6,778 nucleotides of DNA from CAVRZY01 sp963725415 (GCA_963725415.1 CAVRZY010000272.1:1-6778); one strand, 5' to 3'. Shown: positions 1 to 6,291, counted from the stretch's first letter. The notes: generated by a model not told the origin, from the letters alone. Numbers and translations are program-made.

Positions 1-1345
1 CCGTCTGTCATCCACTCAACACTCCTGGAGTCGAGGGAGTAGATCCCGATGCCCGCAGAAGAGCCGCCCAAGGGCTTGTGCCCGGCTATCTTCCGGCCAT
101 CCGGAGACCACGACCGGGCAATGAAGCCGGAAGGCAAAGCTTGAGGTGACTGTTCCTTCCAGGGCTTGCCTGTGTCTATGATGAACGAGTTGGTGCGGTC
201 AGAAAAGGCGAGGCGGGCGCCGTCCGGGGACCACACCGGAAATTGAACACTATCTGAGGGGCTGGCGGTAAGCTGCCGAAGACCGCTCCCATCCGCGGCA
301 GTCGTCCAGATTTCATATTTCCCGCTGCGGTTGGAGTACAAAGCGATTCTCTTCCCATCGGGTGACCAGCGTGGGCGCCGGTCCCGGTGCGGGTCATCGG
401 TAAGCTGGCGCAGACCTTTTCCATCCACGCCAATGACGAAGATATCCTCCTGTTGTTGACCGAAAGAATCAAACACGAGCGATTTCCCATCCGGCGAGAG
501 ATCCGGATTTGAGCCTTTGGTGACGGCCACGCGTTCTCCCACCACTTTTTCCGTGGAAGGGTCGAATCCAATGCTTTCGATGTTGTGGCTGATGGCTCGC
601 TGAACGTAAACCAGCCGCCGCCCATCCCGGGAGATGTTGATATGGCCGCTGTAAGGAGACGGCGTGGTCACAGGCTCCGGCTGTCCCAGTACCTTGCCGG
701 ATTGCTCGTCGATGGGTGCCCGCCATAGGTTCATGCTGCCGCCTCGATTGCTGGAGAAATAAAGATATCTTCCGTCCGGCGACCAGACGGGATTCCAGTT
801 CAAGGGCGGGTCGCTGGTGACGGGAACCGGCTTCTGAGAGGCGCTAGCGTCCGCGCGCACGGTGAAGATGTCACGCTGGCCTGCTTGCTGGGCCCAGTAA
901 GCGATTCGATAGCCGTGCGGAGACCAGTGGGGCTGGACGGCATCACCCTGGAACAGGAGCCGCTTTTGCCCGGTGGCCACGTCCACAACCCAGAGTTGAC
1001 TGACCGTAAACCGGGCTTCAGGAGTCTGGATATTCTCGGTGGCGCAAACGATCTGGCGGCCATCCGGGGACCAAGCCGGGTTAAAGCCGAAGTCCGTGAG
1101 GCGCTTGACGGACTCGCCCAGCGCAGCCATCACGAAAATCCCGCCGGGCCCAGAGGGCGCCCCGCGGTCCGAACGGAAGGCGATCCGGTCGCCATCGGGA
1201 GAGAAGGCAGGTTCGGTGTTGTTGCCGAGGGAATCCTTGGTCAAGTTGATGGCGTTCTTTCCGCCCACCCGCTGCAAGTAGATGTCCCACTTGCCGGCCG
1301 CACGGCTGGCGTAAATGAAGGACTTGGCGTCCGGGGAAAGACTGG
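1..1345 (-). other. PD40/TolB-like beta-propeller region of the kinase (about 10 motif copies)
   Basis: In the restored frame the motif S-P-D-G-x-x-[IL]-x-[FY] recurs roughly every 40-50 residues. Minus-strand copies lie near 1340 (SPDAKSFIY), 1206 (SPDGDRIAF), 1077 (SPDGRQIVC), 926 (SPHGYRIAY), 788 (SPDGRYLYF), 638 (SRDGRRLVY), 502 (SPDGKSLVF), 370 (SPDGKRIAL), 238 (SPDGARLAF) and 112 (SPDGRKIAG). Each is one propeller blade of the PD40/WD40-like family found in TolB. The array is still running at the left edge. Ten or more blades suggest either one large propeller or two stacked propellers. The ligand cannot be inferred. Confidence 0.88.
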
Positions 1346-2388
1346 GAAACAGCTCCTGGCCAGGCAGGTCGGTGAGTTGCGTGAAGCTGGGCTGCCGCGC
1401 CGCGGGAGTCGGTTTCCCAAGCCGCCAGGCAACGGCCGCAATGGCGGCGATCAGAAACACTCCGGCCGCAATTGCGAGCCAGCGGGGCAGCCGCTTTCGC
1501 CTGCCCGGCAGGGAGACCTGCTCGGCCAGCGCGCCCGAGTCGGATTCTTCCTTCAGCTCTTCCAGCGCCAGCTTCACATCGTCCATGTGCTGATAACGCC
1601 GGCTGGCATCTTTCCGCAGGCAGCGCGTGATCACCTTTTCCAGGTCGCGCGGAGTCTCCGGCACCACCTGGCTGACCGGCTGTGGGTTCCTCGCGCAGGA
1701 TGGCCGACAGCGTGGAGAGTTTCGAGTCTCGCTGAAATGCCCGCCGGCCGGTCACCATTTCGTAGAGCACCGCTCCGAACGTGAAGATGTCGCTCCGCGC
1801 ATCCACCCTCTTCCCCTCCGCCTGTTCGGGCGACATGTAGGCCACCGTGCCCACAATCGTGCCTTCCTCCGTGTGGGGTTGCAGGGTCTGCGTCGGAGCG
1901 AGCTCGCCGGGGCCCGGTTCAGTCAGCTTGGCCAGGCCGAAATCCAGCACCTTGACCAGCCCGCTTTCCGTCACCATCACATTGCCAGGCTTCAGATCGC
2001 GGTGAACGATGCCGGTTGCGTGCGCCGCCGCCAGCGCATCCGCAATCTGGATCCCGCACCGCAGCGTCTCATTGAGCTTCAGCCCCTTGCGCCCGATCAA
2101 CTCCGCCAGGGTCTTGCCCGCCACGTACTCCATCACGATGAAGTCGCGGCCACCCTCCGAAGCAATGTCATGGATGGTGATGATGTTGGGATGGTTGAGC
2201 GCAGAAGCCGCCTTAGCTTCCTGGACGAAGCGCCGCTTGCGCTCGGGGTCGGCTACTCTCTCGGGCGGCAAGACCTTGATGGCGACGAAGCGATCCAGGT
2301 GGGTGTCGCGGGCTTTGTAGACCACACCCATGCCGCCTTCACCGAGCTTTTCGAGTATTTGATAGTGTGCGATCGATTGGCCGACCAT
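1..2388 (-). CDS. Transmembrane Ser/Thr protein kinase with PD40 beta-propeller sensor; frameshifted, 3' end outside window
   Basis: PknB/Hanks-type kinase expected to phosphorylate Ser/Thr on cytoplasmic proteins in response to something bound by its C-terminal propeller. Residues counted from the ATG at 2388: glycine loop GEGGMG (16-21), VAIK lysine K38, helix-C glutamate E57, HRDLKPGN (129-136), DFG (149-151) and SPE (186-188). All catalytic residues are present. After P235 the frame breaks; one surplus base near 1677-1686 separates it from the correct continuation (PVSQVVPETPRDLEKVITRC), which is clearly kinase C-lobe. In that second frame follow a basic RRKRLPR stretch, one membrane helix (about 1481-1425) and at least ten SPDG-type propeller motifs down to position 1. 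Positive residues before the helix place the kinase inside and the propeller outside. The start at 2388 is chosen because the glycine loop follows at the usual distance and AAGGTGA lies 8 nt upstream; the frame stays open to 2472, but that part has no kinase homology. If the shift is real, translation ends at 1081 and the C-lobe is lost. Family certain; functional status uncertain. Confidence 0.9.
1425..1481 (-). other. Predicted transmembrane helix of the kinase
   Basis: Read in the restored frame this stretch encodes a Trp-bounded hydrophobic segment of about 19 residues (W-L-A-I-A-A-G-V-F-L-I to V-A-W), preceded by a basic cluster RRKRLPR and followed by RLGKP. This is the usual single-pass anchor joining a cytoplasmic kinase to an extracytoplasmic sensor. 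It is absent from the product that would be made from the unshifted frame. Confidence 0.8.
1677..1686 (-). other. Single-base frameshift site in the kinase gene
   Basis: On the minus strand the reading ...L-R-E-E-P ends in gag gaa ccc. The next bases, acagccggtcagcc, give kinase sequence (PVSQVV) only if one base is dropped, for example the a or g in ccc-aca-g-ccg. Upstream of this point one frame carries the kinase N-lobe and activation segment; downstream only the -1-shifted frame carries helix G to I, the membrane helix and the propeller. There is no homopolymer run or classic slippery heptamer. It is either a sequencing/assembly error or a genuine inactivating mutation. Confidence 0.85.
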
Positions 2389-2396
2389 GGCGCGGC

Positions 2397-2403
2397 TCAC
2401 CTT
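2397..2403 (-). promoter_or_regulatory. Ribosome binding site of the kinase gene
   Basis: Minus-strand AAGGTGA ends 8 nt before the ATG at 2388. It matches the anti-Shine-Dalgarno well and decides the start against the upstream open frame that reaches 2472. Confidence 0.7.
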
Positions 2404-2441
2404 TCGGACCAAGGGGTAAAGGCGTCTTCTCCGCTGGGTCA

Positions 2442-2472
2442 ATTCTATCGCACTGGCTGGTCTCTCGACCAA
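2442..2472 (-). promoter_or_regulatory. Candidate promoter of the kinase gene
   Basis: Minus-strand TAGAAT (2447-2442) differs from the sigma-70 -10 consensus by one base and would start transcription about 47 nt before the ATG. The best -35 match is TTGGTC (2472-2467), only three of six bases, with a 19-nt spacer. The -35 would lie within about 10 bp of the inverted repeat of the neighbouring insertion element, so the element may have replaced the original upstream sequence. Weak evidence. Confidence 0.25.
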
Positions 2473-2479
2473 GACCTAG

Positions 2480-2492
2480 CCCAACTTTCGCA
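2480..2492 (+). repeat. Left terminal inverted repeat of the IS derivative
   Basis: CCCAACTTTCGCA, a perfect inverted match to 3113-3125. It lies 92 bp upstream of the kinase start codon. Identity drops immediately inward of the 13 bp. Confidence 0.78.
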
Positions 2493-2632
2493 GTTGCGGC
2501 CTTCCGGGGGCCAGATTCCGGCTGTTTTCGACCCTAAGCCCTCTGATTGCATCGAGGCCTCTCCGACATTGCTTGTAGTGAAGACCTACCCTCTTTTCTG
2601 CGGCTCCGAAATCTGGCGTTCTGCTGGAAACG

Positions 2633-3064
2633 ACGTTTCTCCGCCCGATCACGCGCAAGAAGGACGGCAAAGAGCATCGCTACTTCGGGGTGGTCGAGAA
2701 CCGGCACCTAGGCGATGGCAGGGTGGTCCAGCGCCAGGTGCTCTACCTGGGGGAAATCAACGCCAGCCCGCAGGCGGCATGGCGGAAGACATTGGAGGTC
2801 TTCGACGAGCCCCAACAGCAGTACTCCACCCTGAGCCTGTTTCCCGACCATCGCGAGATCCCTGGCGAAGCAGTCAACAGCCTCCAGATGAAGCTGCAGG
2901 AGATGGAGTTGCGCCGTCCCCGCGCTTTCGGCAACTGCTGGCTGGGATGCGAGCTGTGGCGACAGTTGGGGCTGGGGGAGTTCTGGCGGGAGCGGTTGTC
3001 AGCGGCCGCCAAGCGGGAGACGGTGCCCTGGGAGAAAGTCCTCGAGCTGTTGAAGACCTTTTGA
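2633..3064 (+). pseudogene. IS1634-family transposase, N-terminal remnant
   Basis: Translated from 2633 the frame reads TFLRPITRKKDGKEHRYF, then VVENRHLGDGRVVQRQVLYL, GEINASPQAAW, PRAFGNCWLGCELWRQLGL and PWEKVLELL. This is the conserved N-terminus of IS1634-type (IS4-superfamily) transposases. Homology stops at ELL (about 3052); the frame then adds K-T-F and a TGA. Roughly 140 residues survive from a protein usually above 500, and the DDE catalytic domain is absent, so it cannot catalyse transposition. The family normally starts with Met just before the F-L-R segment; here that codon is ACG (2633-2635), a one-base change from ATG. No ATG, GTG or TTG occurs in frame between the upstream stop (2579-2581) and a GTG at 2690 inside the conserved block, so the remnant may not be translated properly. 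Confidence 0.78.
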
Positions 3065-3112
3065 GTGCCTCTGCCGAAAAACAAGGAGTTAACCGCGCCC
3101 GTCCGAACTTAT

Positions 3113-3125
3113 TGCGAAAGTTGGG
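3113..3125 (-). repeat. Right terminal inverted repeat of the IS derivative
   Basis: TGCGAAAGTTGGG on the plus strand, the exact inverse complement of the left repeat. TOPRIM-type coding sequence begins directly after it (gta gcc ctg atg, reading VALM), so this repeat marks the breakpoint of the neighbouring gene. Confidence 0.78.
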
Positions 3126-3365
3126 GTAGCCCTGATGGGGAGAACGCTCTCACCAGTTCAGGAGAAGCTCTTGCTGGAGCGTTTCAGGCGCGTAGTGCTG
3201 CTGTTGGATGGAGATGAACCTGGGCGGTGGGCCAACGCGGCGATGGCCGCTCGGCTGGCAGGCAAGTGTCGGTTGCGAGTGGTGTGTCTCTCTGCCGGCG
3301 AGCAGCCGGACCAGCTCTCAAGCGAGCAGATCCGCCAGCTTCTAAACCAGGAGGTCGGAGTCTGA
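3126..3365 (+). pseudogene. TOPRIM-domain protein (DnaG-like), C-terminal remnant
   Basis: The frame reads VALMGRTLSP, VVLLLDGDEPGR, then AARLAGKCRLRVVCL and QPDQLSSEQIRQLL. The LLLDGDxxG segment is the acidic DxD motif of TOPRIM domains found in DnaG-type primases and CHC2 zinc-finger/TOPRIM proteins; PDQLSSEQI is typical of a stand-alone TOPRIM family on bacterial mobile DNA. Missing are the N-terminal zinc finger and the earlier TOPRIM strand that carries the conserved glutamate, so it should be inactive. An ATG at 3135 could start a 76-residue peptide, but it lies inside the conserved VALMG motif and has no clear Shine-Dalgarno, so it is an accidental start. The break coincides with the right end of the IS derivative, which implies loss of the 5' part by insertion plus adjacent deletion or rearrangement. 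Confidence 0.68.
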
Positions 3366-3424
3366 AACACGACATTTCTATTGACACAAGACAGGCCGCC
3401 GCCGGTCCGATGACGGCGTAGGCG

Positions 3425-3430
3425 TATGAT
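3425..3430 (+). promoter_or_regulatory. Candidate -10 element giving a leaderless transcript
   Basis: TATGAT (one mismatch from TATAAT) is followed by six bases and then the ATG at 3437, so transcription would begin at or next to the start codon. No Shine-Dalgarno sequence precedes this ATG, and two in-frame stops (TGA, TAG) lie immediately upstream, so no earlier start exists. No -35 match lies at 16-18 bp. The arrangement fits a leaderless promoter. Confidence 0.5.
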
Positions 3431-3436
3431 TGATAG

Positions 3437-5317
3437 ATGCCCCAAGAGGTCAAGGGGGACGGCGGCCTGCTCAAACGGCTCGATGACGCGGTCGGGCGAG
3501 CTGTGTCGAGCGCGGCGTCGCGGCTGATTTCGCGGCTGTTCGGCAGAAACCGCGAGCAACGCGAGCCTCTTCAAAGCCCCGATTCCGAGGAGTCTGCGAC
3601 GTTCGAGGCGCCAGACACCCAGAGGCCCGATCTCGACGGGCTGACGATCCTGAAGGAAGCGCCCGATTACCCGGTGGATACAGAGGAGCCGGCCGCGGAC
3701 GCCAATAGTCTGCTCCATCGGCTGGCCGCCGGGGGGCGGCTCAGCCCGGTAGGAACCACACTCTGCCAACGCCTGATCGAGGAGAACAGGGGGTACCAGC
3801 CGGACAGCGTTCTCGAAGCGGCGATCTGCGAGGGCCAGTTCAGCCCGGAGGACCTGGCGAAAATCGCGACCTTCCTCGTGTCGGTTTACTACGAACCCGG
3901 CGCCGATACCTGCGCCTACGAGTCGACGGCGCGGTACGTGTTCGAGGGGCTGGCGGAGAGAGGTGTGGTCACGCAGGAACTCGTGAAGCTCTGTGTTCAG
4001 GCGATGGCGGATGCGCCGTGCGTGTCACTGACGCACCCCGTCCAGGAGTATCTGAAGAAGGCCGGAGGGATGGTCGGAGAGTACCGCGCCATGGTGATCG
4101 CGGCGTTCAACCGGGACAATTACTCGGCTTATTGCCGAAAGCAGCCGGCAGCGGAAGAGAAGCGGGCGCCGCCGGCCACCTGGAATGAATGGGAAGGCTA
4201 CGATGCGTGGAGCAACGCGGGCCGCGATTGGCCGCTGGCCGAGCTCTTTCTGGAGCTGGACACGGGCGGGGAGATCGACAACCTGCTGGCACAGGAACCG
4301 CCGGCCGGGGTGCCCACAGAGCACACGCTCGATTACTTCCTGCTGCGCAGATCGTGGCTGAAAGGACGGGAAAGTCCCGGGAGCCTTCGAGCTCTCGGCC
4401 GGTTGCATAGAGCCACCGCCGCCAAACCGCAGTGGAAACCGCTGCACGACCGCGCCGTGCTGGTGTTCCGCGATCATTGGAACCGTGGCCAATGGGGCCG
4501 TGCGACCGCGATGGCGGCGGAGGTGTACCAGGGACTACTGGGGCTCCAGCCGAGGGTCGATCCGCGGAATGCACCCGAGCGGCTGCCGGGAATGAGCCGC
4601 CTCCACCTGGCCAAGCTCCAGCGGCCGCAGTCAGAAGAGCCCAAGGCGGCAGCGCCATCCGAGCCGTTCTTGCTGCCCAGCAAGGAAGCGCTGCGCCGGC
4701 GCTTCCAGCGGCTGCGCGCCGCAGTGCATGAGCAGCCCGACGATCCCGGCGCGTGGCACGAGATCGCCGGCATTTACCGGGAACTCTCGCTGTGGGACAA
4801 GGCGATCATCGCGGAGGACCTGGCCATTCAGTACCATCCCAACTTCGCGGTGGCTTATTATGGACGCGGTAAGGCCAAGATGGAGATCCACCGCTGGGCC
4901 GATGCGGTCGCCGATTTCACCGCTGCGATCGGGTTATGGGAGTTTCCCGGCGGCCTGGAAAAATTCCTGACGCTGGAGGAACCGCGCGACGAATACGTCG
5001 ATTCCTACCGCACCCGTGGCGTCGCCCGCGCCCACCAAGGCGACCATGACGCCGCGATCGGCGATGTTTCCACCGCCATCCGCCTGCGCCGCCACAATGC
5101 CCGGCTGTACTACGAGCTGGCGTACCTGGAGGAAAGAGCCGGACGCGCCCAGGATGCCAGGATCAACGCGTACAACGCGGGGCTTCTGTACCTGGATCGC
5201 GGGGAGAAAGAAGATGCCGCCGAGTGCGTGTCTCTGCTGGACCGCCTTGGGGCGCATGACGACGCCGATAACTTGCGCATCCGCATGGCTGCGCGCAAGC
5301 CGAGCGACCTTCCATAG
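3437..5317 (+). CDS. TPR protein with an unrecognised helical domain shared with the next gene
   Basis: A 626-residue predicted soluble protein with no signal peptide or membrane helix. Order of parts: an amphipathic basic N-terminus (residues 8-38, LLKRLDDAVGRAV to SRLISRLFGR) that might touch the membrane; an acidic low-complexity linker (about 45-92); a mostly helical domain I do not recognise (about 92-375); a Pro/Glu/Ala linker (about 395-415); and four TPR units near 435-468, 469-500, 521-554 and 554-588. TPR2 and TPR3 are separated by an insertion of about 20 residues. The unknown domain has the marks W249-x2-W252-E, D264-W-P-L-A-x-L-F and LHDRAVLVFRDHW (from 336), all repeated in the downstream gene. 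TPRs normally mediate protein-protein binding; no catalytic motif is visible, so a scaffold or adaptor role is the most that can be inferred. ATG 3437 is the first possible start because stops precede it directly. The next gene starts 11 nt after its stop. Confidence 0.88.
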   Translation: MPQEVKGDGGLLKRLDDAVGRAVSSAASRLISRLFGRNREQREPLQSPDSEESATFEAPDTQRPDLDGLTILKEAPDYPVDTEEPAADANSLLHRLAAGGRLSPVGTTLCQRLIEENRGYQPDSVLEAAICEGQFSPEDLAKIATFLVSVYYEPGADTCAYESTARYVFEGLAERGVVTQELVKLCVQAMADAPCVSLTHPVQEYLKKAGGMVGEYRAMVIAAFNRDNYSAYCRKQPAAEEKRAPPATWNEWEGYDAWSNAGRDWPLAELFLELDTGGEIDNLLAQEPPAGVPTEHTLDYFLLRRSWLKGRESPGSLRALGRLHRATAAKPQWKPLHDRAVLVFRDHWNRGQWGRATAMAAEVYQGLLGLQPRVDPRNAPERLPGMSRLHLAKLQRPQSEEPKAAAPSEPFLLPSKEALRRRFQRLRAAVHEQPDDPGAWHEIAGIYRELSLWDKAIIAEDLAIQYHPNFAVAYYGRGKAKMEIHRWADAVADFTAAIGLWEFPGGLEKFLTLEEPRDEYVDSYRTRGVARAHQGDHDAAIGDVSTAIRLRRHNARLYYELAYLEERAGRAQDARINAYNAGLLYLDRGEKEDAAECVSLLDRLGAHDDADNLRIRMAARKPSDLP

Positions 5318-5319
5318 TG

Positions 5320-5325
5320 AGAGGA
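5320..5325 (+). promoter_or_regulatory. Ribosome binding site choosing ATG 5329
   Basis: AGAGGA lies 3 nt before the ATG at 5329. It is downstream of an alternative GTG at 5317 that overlaps the previous gene's stop, so it supports the ATG. The spacing is short, and translational coupling to the upstream gene probably helps. Confidence 0.5.
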
Positions 5326-5328
5326 ACC

Positions 5329-6291
5329 ATGCCGGAATCCGAACCTAACCTCCTGGTCCAGCTCACCAATCCCCGCAACACCACCGGCGCGGTGGCGGCG
5401 GTCTTCGGAAGCGTCGCGGGCGCCGAGCTGCTCGAACAACCAGAAACGGTGAGCGGGCTGCTCGGCTCGCCACGCCTCTCGGGCGACGATCTCGCGGCGC
5501 TGGCGCTGTTTCTCATTCGCTGGCAGGGGGAGAGCGGGGCGCGGGATTGCCTGCTGACGCATCTTTTCGAGTGCATGGCACGGCGAAAGATCGCGCCCAC
5601 CAAATTCGTGCATTTCGGCGCGCAAGTCCTGGCCACGGCCCCAAGCTCGCTCCTGCGAACGGCAGCGCTGGAATACATGCAAACGGCGGGCCCGCAAAAT
5701 GAGTTTTATGCGCTGTGGGTGGCGCGCGAATTCAACGAACAGAATTACGCCGCTTTCTGCCGGCAGGCTGGAGAGCCGGAGCCCCCGCCGCCGCCGGCGA
5801 GCTGGCAGGATTGGGAGGAGCACGGCTGGTGGCGGGTGCAGGAGGATTGGCCGATCGCCGGGCTGTTCTTCGCGCTGGAAACCGCGGAAGAGGAGGTGAA
5901 TCACCGGCTCCGGCGGCTGCATTCCCCGTTGGTTCCCGCCGCGCAGACGCTGCAGTACTTCCTGCTGCACCGGTTGTGGCGGGCGACCACGACGACCCTC
6001 GCGCGGGTGAGCGCGATCGGACAACTGATCGAGGACCTCCGGGGCGTGCCGGACTTCGAGCCCCTCTATGATCGTGCGCTGCTGGTTTTTCGCAACCACT
6101 GGCGGCTGCTTCAGATGGGCGAGCTGGCCGAGATGGCGGCGGAGGTTTATCTGGACCTCTGCGATCTCGAGCGCGAATTCGCGGCGGGCGCCGAAAAATT
6201 CCCGCCGCTGCTCGAAGGACTGGACATCGACCATCTCGAGAAGAACTGGCGCCAGGGCCCGGAACGTTGGGCGTTGCTGGCGCTCGTATGA
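5329..6291 (+). CDS. Paralogue of the upstream protein, helical domain only, no TPRs
   Basis: A 320-residue predicted cytoplasmic protein that matches the middle of the upstream product and nothing I recognise otherwise. Aligned signatures: EYMQTAG (from 115) with EYLKKAG; FNEQNYAAFCRQ with FNRDNYSAYCRK; W159-x2-W162-E followed by D173-W-P-I-A-x-L-F; TLQYFLLHRLW with TLDYFLLRRSW; and LYDRALLVFRNHW (from 246) with LHDRAVLVFRDHW. It lacks both the amphipathic/acidic N-terminus and the TPR array, so it is the bare domain, ending about 45 residues after the MAAEVY motif. It is probably translated from the same mRNA as its neighbour. The paralogues may form a hetero-oligomer or act as separate clients; the sequence does not decide. 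A GTG at 5317 would add four residues and overlap the previous stop by one base, but the Shine-Dalgarno favours ATG 5329. The reading is uninterrupted to TGA 6289-6291. Confidence 0.87.
   Translation: MPESEPNLLVQLTNPRNTTGAVAAVFGSVAGAELLEQPETVSGLLGSPRLSGDDLAALALFLIRWQGESGARDCLLTHLFECMARRKIAPTKFVHFGAQVLATAPSSLLRTAALEYMQTAGPQNEFYALWVAREFNEQNYAAFCRQAGEPEPPPPPASWQDWEEHGWWRVQEDWPIAGLFFALETAEEEVNHRLRRLHSPLVPAAQTLQYFLLHRLWRATTTTLARVSAIGQLIEDLRGVPDFEPLYDRALLVFRNHWRLLQMGELAEMAAEVYLDLCDLEREFAAGAEKFPPLLEGLDIDHLEKNWRQGPERWALLALV

Larger units (their letters stand above)
2480..3125 (+). mobile_element. Internally deleted IS1634-family element (MITE-like derivative)
   Basis: The sequence CCCAACTTTCGCA at 2480-2492 is repeated exactly inverted at 3113-3125, giving 13-bp perfect terminal inverted repeats about 646 bp apart. 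Between them, in the expected orientation, sits the N-terminal part of an IS1634-type transposase. Full members of this family are usually near 2 kb, so more than half of the interior is missing, including the region that would hold the DDE catalytic core. Both ends remain, so a full-length relative elsewhere in the genome could in principle still mobilise it. I see no convincing target duplication: the flanks are CTAG on the left and GTAG on the right, matching at three of four bases. Family assignment rests on recognising the transposase N-terminus. Confidence 0.72.

Noticed and set aside
176..625. 149-codon minus-strand ATG frame within the propeller region
   Set aside because: The true propeller frame is a different minus-strand frame, open from about 1680 to position 1. 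This one has no motif content.
1677..1690. Programmed ribosomal frameshift in the kinase gene
   Set aside because: There is no slippery heptamer or obvious downstream stem, and kinases of this type are not known to use one. Mutation or sequence error is simpler.
885..1784. 299-codon plus-strand open frame opposite the propeller
   Set aside because: The minus strand carries regularly spaced SPDG motifs here; the plus frame is a shadow.
1627..3129. 500-codon open frame on the plus strand running through the kinase and the IS
   Set aside because: It crosses the antisense of the kinase catalytic domain, an IS end and an out-of-frame transposase. No coherent protein results.
2476..3129. Target-site duplication flanking the IS derivative
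   Set aside because: The flanks CTAG and GTAG agree at three bases only. This is too short and imperfect to claim, and the locus is probably rearranged.
3391..3420. GC-rich possible hairpin between the TOPRIM remnant and the operon, considered as a terminator
   Set aside because: The best stem is about five base pairs with a large loop and no following T run.
3381..3430. Perfect TTGACA at 3381-3386 as the -35 partner of TATGAT at 3425
   Set aside because: The spacer is 38 bp, far from 16-18, and no -10-like hexamer lies at the right distance.
5317..5331. GTG at 5317 as the start of the second paralogue
   Set aside because: The AGAGGA ribosome binding site lies between this GTG and the ATG at 5329, so it serves the ATG.
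3437..6291. Functional link between the kinase and the paralogue operon, such as kinase and substrate
   Set aside because: They are on opposite strands, separated by IS and TOPRIM debris produced by rearrangement, so present adjacency is not evidence of a shared pathway.
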